Shown here piece after piece: positions 60,216 to 64,000 of a stretch of DNA of 64,000 bases. The stretch comes from Marsupella aquatica (taxonomy: Eukaryota; Marchantiophyta), in assembly GCA_973895155.1 (NCBI GenBank), contig OZ316893.1, positions 24,304,001 to 24,368,000 on the forward strand. The letters are read 5' to 3'. Position 1 is the stretch's first letter; each line of letters begins with the position of its first letter. The notes beneath the pieces were generated by a model that saw nothing but the letters and a program-made list of their open reading frames with translations, had not been told where the DNA came from and searched no databases. The translations under genes were made by a program, and so were the position numbers.

Positions 60216-61796
60216 AGCATATTAGACTAATTATACTGATTAGACTATGAATATCCCCCACTTAAAGCCCTTGGTTCGTAATTTGGTTCGTAATTTGGCG
60301 GGTAATTTGGTTCGTAATTTTAGTTGCTGTGTAGAGAAGAATGCTATGTACTTTGTAAAATTAAGCAAGAACGCGAACCTGATGATTATTACTCTTAAAC
60401 CACCTCTCTCCACCTCTGTCCACGAGGTTAGGGGAGGGAAAAATAGAACACGTTTCTACTTTTTTGAGCAAGGTTTTGGTTTATTTTAGTAACCTGGATC
60501 CACCAGGTTTTGCTTGGGGGCAGTGGCGCTTTATGTGTCAAAAGCTTCAACCTAGGGTTTAGAACCCTAAAGGATTAGAGTTGGAGACTGAGGGTTTAGA
60601 ACCCTGCACTTCCTTATAGTGATGGTCTGCAACAATACCCATAGTGTGCTTGACAAATACTAAGGTCCCATTCTGGGTATTAGCCTCTATACCATGTGCC
60701 CAGAACTTGGGCAGCAACCTGCGGGTAGTGGGTGCGTTGTGAAAGTGCCCTAAATGAAGAGCTAAATGACTTTCCAGAGATCCATTACCCCAAATTAATT
60801 ATAGGTGGAGAGAAGAACGCCAATGCTGTCTGAGTCTATGTAAGTTTAGGTGCTCTATACAGAACAATGCACAATCTATATTTGGATTGGGACAAATGAA
60901 ACTTCAAAATTCAAAAAGAAATCTCTCAGGCCTCTAGAGAACCCTATTTTTTTGTTATTATTGTAGGTGCTTTATAGAGAAGAATGCACACTCCACATTT
61001 GAATAGGGGCATAATAAAAGCTCAAAGTCAATACAAGTCTTTCAAGCCTTTTAAGTGCATTAACCTTCCATGACAGGGTATTGTGAGCCCTCATTTTTGG
61101 GGGTCTTATGGCCTATATTGCCCTGTTTACCAGAAAGTTAGTATCTATAGTGGTCACCAGAAGTTTTCTTTGGTGGCAAAAATTCACCAAATTCCACCTT
61201 CCTAACAAGAACTCAATCATCGCTTTGTTGGAAATTTGCAATGTATTTTGTTTTAGATTTGGGCTTGAACGTACGGGGATAGGGAGGGCTTGGAGGAAGT
61301 TGGACCCAGTTAAGTCCAAAAGAATTGTACATTACCGCCTTAATGGAAGTGTGTGTCCATTATGCCGTCGTGAAAATCTAAATTGTTCTGGTATTTCAAA
61401 CTTGGAAATGGAAGGAGCACTCTGGATTTAAAACACATGTAGAAGTGTATTTTTCCATGATGCAAAACTGAAAATTTCAATCTTTCCAAATTTCAATCTT
61501 AGAATGGAAGGTATGAGTACTTAAAACTAATGTACAAATGTACATTCCGCAAATTTACAATTACTCACATACAGAAGAGCCCATGCCTGCGTCTTGGGCC
61601 ACAGAGCAATTAGGTGGCTTGCTCACAGTGATGGGTGGATGTACTTGTCTGCATACGGGAGGACGGGTGACCAACCTTGCCTAGATCCGAGCTGTGACTA
61701 CTGTGGGCTGAGTTTTCTCAGAATTTGATTGGCTGTGTCTGAGCTCTTTACTGCACAGAAATCCTGTGGTCTTGTCGCTGTTGTTTATTCCATAGC

Positions 61797-61896
61797 TCCT
61801 TAGATTTGTAAGGTCCTCGACACAATTCTTCTTCCTAGTATCTACATCCTTAGATTTGTAAGGTCCTCGACAGAATTCTTCTTCCTAGTATCTACA
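61797..61896. repeat. 50-bp tandem duplication
   Basis: Two 50-bp units start TCCTTAGATTTGTAAGGTCC at 61797 and 61847 and differ at one base or so (ACACAATT versus ACAGAATT). Confidence 0.9.
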
Positions 61897-62188
61897 GCAA
61901 GATTGCCTTCTACTAAATTTCCCCAACACAATTGAAGGACATTTTACGTTCTACCAATCAACTTCGAAAATCTTTCCCTCCTCCTTACTTGGAATCGATG
62001 TAGTTCGAAAAGATCTCCCCTTCGGAGAGTTCTGAAGGAAATAGACGCCATACTACCTTTGGTGACAAGCTGATATCAGCCTTTTCTGTTTCATCATTGC
62101 CTCATGGCATTGTATAGCCACTTGACATTAAGTTATTCTCTAATCAACCAGTGGGACAATAGAAAACCGTCTTAGACTGCGGCGCATG

Positions 62189-62356
62189 TTTTCAGGACGA
62201 ATCTTACCAACAAATCAGCATCTTTGAGTAAGATATCCAAAGCCTTTTTGCATGAAACTGTATAATTATGGGTTTTCAGGACGAATCTTACCAACAAATC
62301 AGCATCTTTGAGTAAGATATCCAAAGCCTTTTTGCATGAAACTGTATAATTATGGG
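62189..62356. repeat. 84-bp perfect tandem duplication
   Basis: Two 84-bp units (62189-62272, 62273-62356) start TTTTCAGGACGAATCTTACC and end TATAATTATGGG. I see no difference between them, so the event is very recent or an assembly effect. It lies about 240 bp past the stop codon of the WD40 gene, probably in its 3' flank. Confidence 0.92.
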
Positions 62357-62594
62357 ACTATACACTGATTCTCGATCCCAATTAAAGTAATATCTTCCCC
62401 TGGAAGCAATAGCTCGTGGAGAATGGAACCTCACAAATCAACTGAGTACTTTGAATTGAACATCCATACAAAAGATTTGCAGGTCTGCCATCTTCTCTCG
62501 AAATTCGAACATCTGACACGGGAAATCTCTACAGTATACATTCGCCTGCGGACGGGCTTGAGTATCGCAGCAGGTAAACCAATTCTGATATGGC

Positions 62595-63598
62595 TCACGA
62601 TGAATACTGGACGTCATAAGCCCTGGCTGTACCGTCATCAGATCCTGTGACAATATACCTGCCATCTCTGCATCACAGTTCATGACCATTTTCATTAGGA
62701 GAGATCGTTGAACAAGCTTCAGCGTCAACATAGCTACTTAACTCTCATAATGTAGACGATACTTCTTGTCAAAAGCAAGTAAGATATACTTCCCATTAGC
62801 CTTTGATAAACGACGAGAACTAATCCTATTTGTACCTGAAGCAGCTAATGTTCAAGTGATAACTAATGCACTTAAGTTCATAATACTGATAGCTCCTTTG
62901 AGAAAGAAAGGAATCGAACTTCTCGAAAAATCCCTGGCGTAGACCGATTTCATGAGATAAGCAACTTCCGTAAAACGGAAACTTGTGAGCCACGGAGGAG
63001 ACGCACCGTGATACTGCGAGGTCCAGTATACTGTCTTGGTGTCCTTGGAGTAATCTTTGAATAGTTCCAGTACGGCTATCCCAAATCCTCACCTTGCCAT
63101 CCAGACAACCACTGTAGATGAGATGGGATGAGGAGGGCCAAATAATCTTCACCACGCCATCCTGGAAACTCCAAACAATCACCTTGTAAAATAAGTATAC
63201 GTTCTGGGGTACTCAAATGTTTAGCGATGAGAAAACCTAATAACCACCTACGATTACCCTCCTGCATTTATTGGCTACTCTGCTTCTCGTACAATTGGCA
63301 ACTTATCCAAATCATGGTCTCACCGAATCCCCACAGATTCTGATTCCATGAAAACAGCACTTCAACGGGATTTCAATCTTCTCAAATCCTTGTTATCACC
63401 CAAGAAACAACAGGAACCGAATCAACAAAGAACAAAGCACAGGAACTATCCCTCAAAGAAATTAAGTGTCGGCAAAAGAAATTGTCAAATGACTCAACAA
63501 TGCTCACATCATGGATGCAAGTGCTGCGCTGGGTCAGACTTTGCAGATCCCAGATAATAACTTTTCCATCCATTCCCCCAGTTGCTGCCAAAGGAAGC
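62595..63598 (-). CDS. AAMP-like WD40-repeat protein, 3' exons (gene runs off right edge)
   Basis: Last three coding exons of a WD40 protein resembling plant homologues of AAMP, a scaffold-type beta-propeller. Exons are 63598-63508, 63161-63007 and 62667-62595 (minus strand), GT-AG with matching phases. The text is LAATGGMDGKVIIWDLQS, then SHLIYSGCLDGKVRIWDSRT and LQGHQDSILDLAVSRDGRY, then VTGSDDGTARAYDVQYSS and a TGA stop at 62597-62595. Three successive (G)xDGxxRxWD blades are visible. The order C-I-H-D-DGVVKIIW corresponds to the CEHEDGV segment of AAMP proteins. Two of the blades lie within single exons. No upstream exon was recognised in 63620-64000, which looks like intron. AAMP as opposed to another WD40 family is likely but not certain. 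Confidence 0.75.
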
Positions 63599-64000
63599 CT
63601 GCAAGAGAGCAACAAGTTATAAACTGAACTAGGGATGGATGGTTTAGATAATGAGAGCCATATCGGAACAAAGACTGGATCAGAGAGATCTGGAAGGGCC
63701 AACGTTATCGCTACAGGGACAACCAAACACACTGGGATCGTTTGACTCAAGTGCTTTAAAACAGTGGGAGACGACAGAAAAAAGGTAAACGAGACTGCCA
63801 CATGCATTGAAAAACCAAAGAAGAAATAGACTCTTAAAGTGGACTTCCTCAAAGAATGCAGTAATTTCCATGGTAATGCCAATGCTATAGTTAGAGACTC
63901 AACATGAACTAGAAGAATCAAAACGGATGGGCGACTCAAGCAACTTAATATGATGGCACAAATCACGGAAATTGGGTAGCGCAAATGAACGGTCAATTCC

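Larger units (their letters stand above)
60216..62594. other. Intergenic region between SHOC1 and the WD40 gene
   Basis: Short repeats of GGTTCGTAATTT occur at about 60274-60322. AGGGTTTAGAACCCT-type palindromic words are at 60552-60605. 60620-61780 shows no gene. Two tandem duplications follow (61797-61896, 62189-62356). Confidence 0.5.

Noticed and set aside
59415-60261. Two related minus-strand ORFs (about 90-130 codons) as a small gene family
   Set aside because: They coincide exactly with the two units of the tandem duplication, differ by indels, and contain the inner minisatellite.
63382-63996. 204-codon minus-strand membrane protein at the right edge
   Set aside because: Only the WD40 exon inside it (63508-63598) is supported; the hydrophobic remainder looks like intron read-through.
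1-64000. CRISPR array, operon or defence-type gene cluster
   Set aside because: Genes have introns, mixed strands and unrelated roles; none of the tandem repeats has spacer-like variable units.

Overview
The window is nuclear DNA of a land plant. Evidence: every gene recognised has a plant counterpart, introns are short with GT-AG borders, two proteins carry N-terminal stretches that look like plastid transit peptides, and a miniature retrotransposon is primed by plant initiator-tRNA sequence. A Roc-COR protein with leucine-rich repeats is a family I know to be expanded in mosses, so I lean to a bryophyte (moss). That placement is inference and not proven here. No bacterial, viral or organelle block was seen.

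Layout, left to right. (1) 297-1231 (+): last three coding exons of VPS53, a GARP/EARP tethering subunit. (2) 5428-7469 (+): a plastid ClpS-family protein. Its first intron holds a complete 334-bp TRIM retrotransposon (5869-6202) whose two LTRs each contain a tRNA-like sequence. (3) 7470-11470: no identified gene; it holds a minisatellite and one copy of a ~600-bp segment repeated at 17.6 kb. (4) 11471-15750 (-): LRR-Roc-COR protein with an apparent one-base frameshift near the N-terminus. (5) 19361-21698 (-): drug/metabolite transporter of the SLC35F5/EamA type. (6) 25328-29104 (+): plastid-targeted TPR-like protein with a C-terminal membrane anchor. (7) 29105-39502: about 10 kb of repeat-rich spacer, including a GGTACC-based tandem array (33538-34070), minisatellites and a short plant-type telomere motif. 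(8) 39503-42285 (+): secreted class III peroxidase. (9) 43990-44531 (-): decayed copy of OSGEP/KAE1, the tRNA t6A-modification enzyme. (10) 46766-50547 (+): plastid inositol-monophosphatase-like IMPL1, ten exons. (11) 51741-59296 (-): SHOC1/ZIP2 meiotic crossover protein, six exons. (12) 59318-60215: tandem duplication next to the SHOC1 start. (13) 62595-63598 (-): 3' end of an AAMP-like WD40 gene that runs off the right edge.

The genes are not an operon or visible cluster. They serve separate housekeeping roles: endosome-to-Golgi tethering, plastid proteolysis, transport, cell wall or oxidative chemistry, inositol and histidine-type phosphatase chemistry, and meiosis. The most unusual element is the TRIM with an internal Pol III-type promoter in each LTR. 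All exon borders were set by eye from protein similarity, reading phase and GT/AG signals. Homology statements rest on remembered family features, not on searches.
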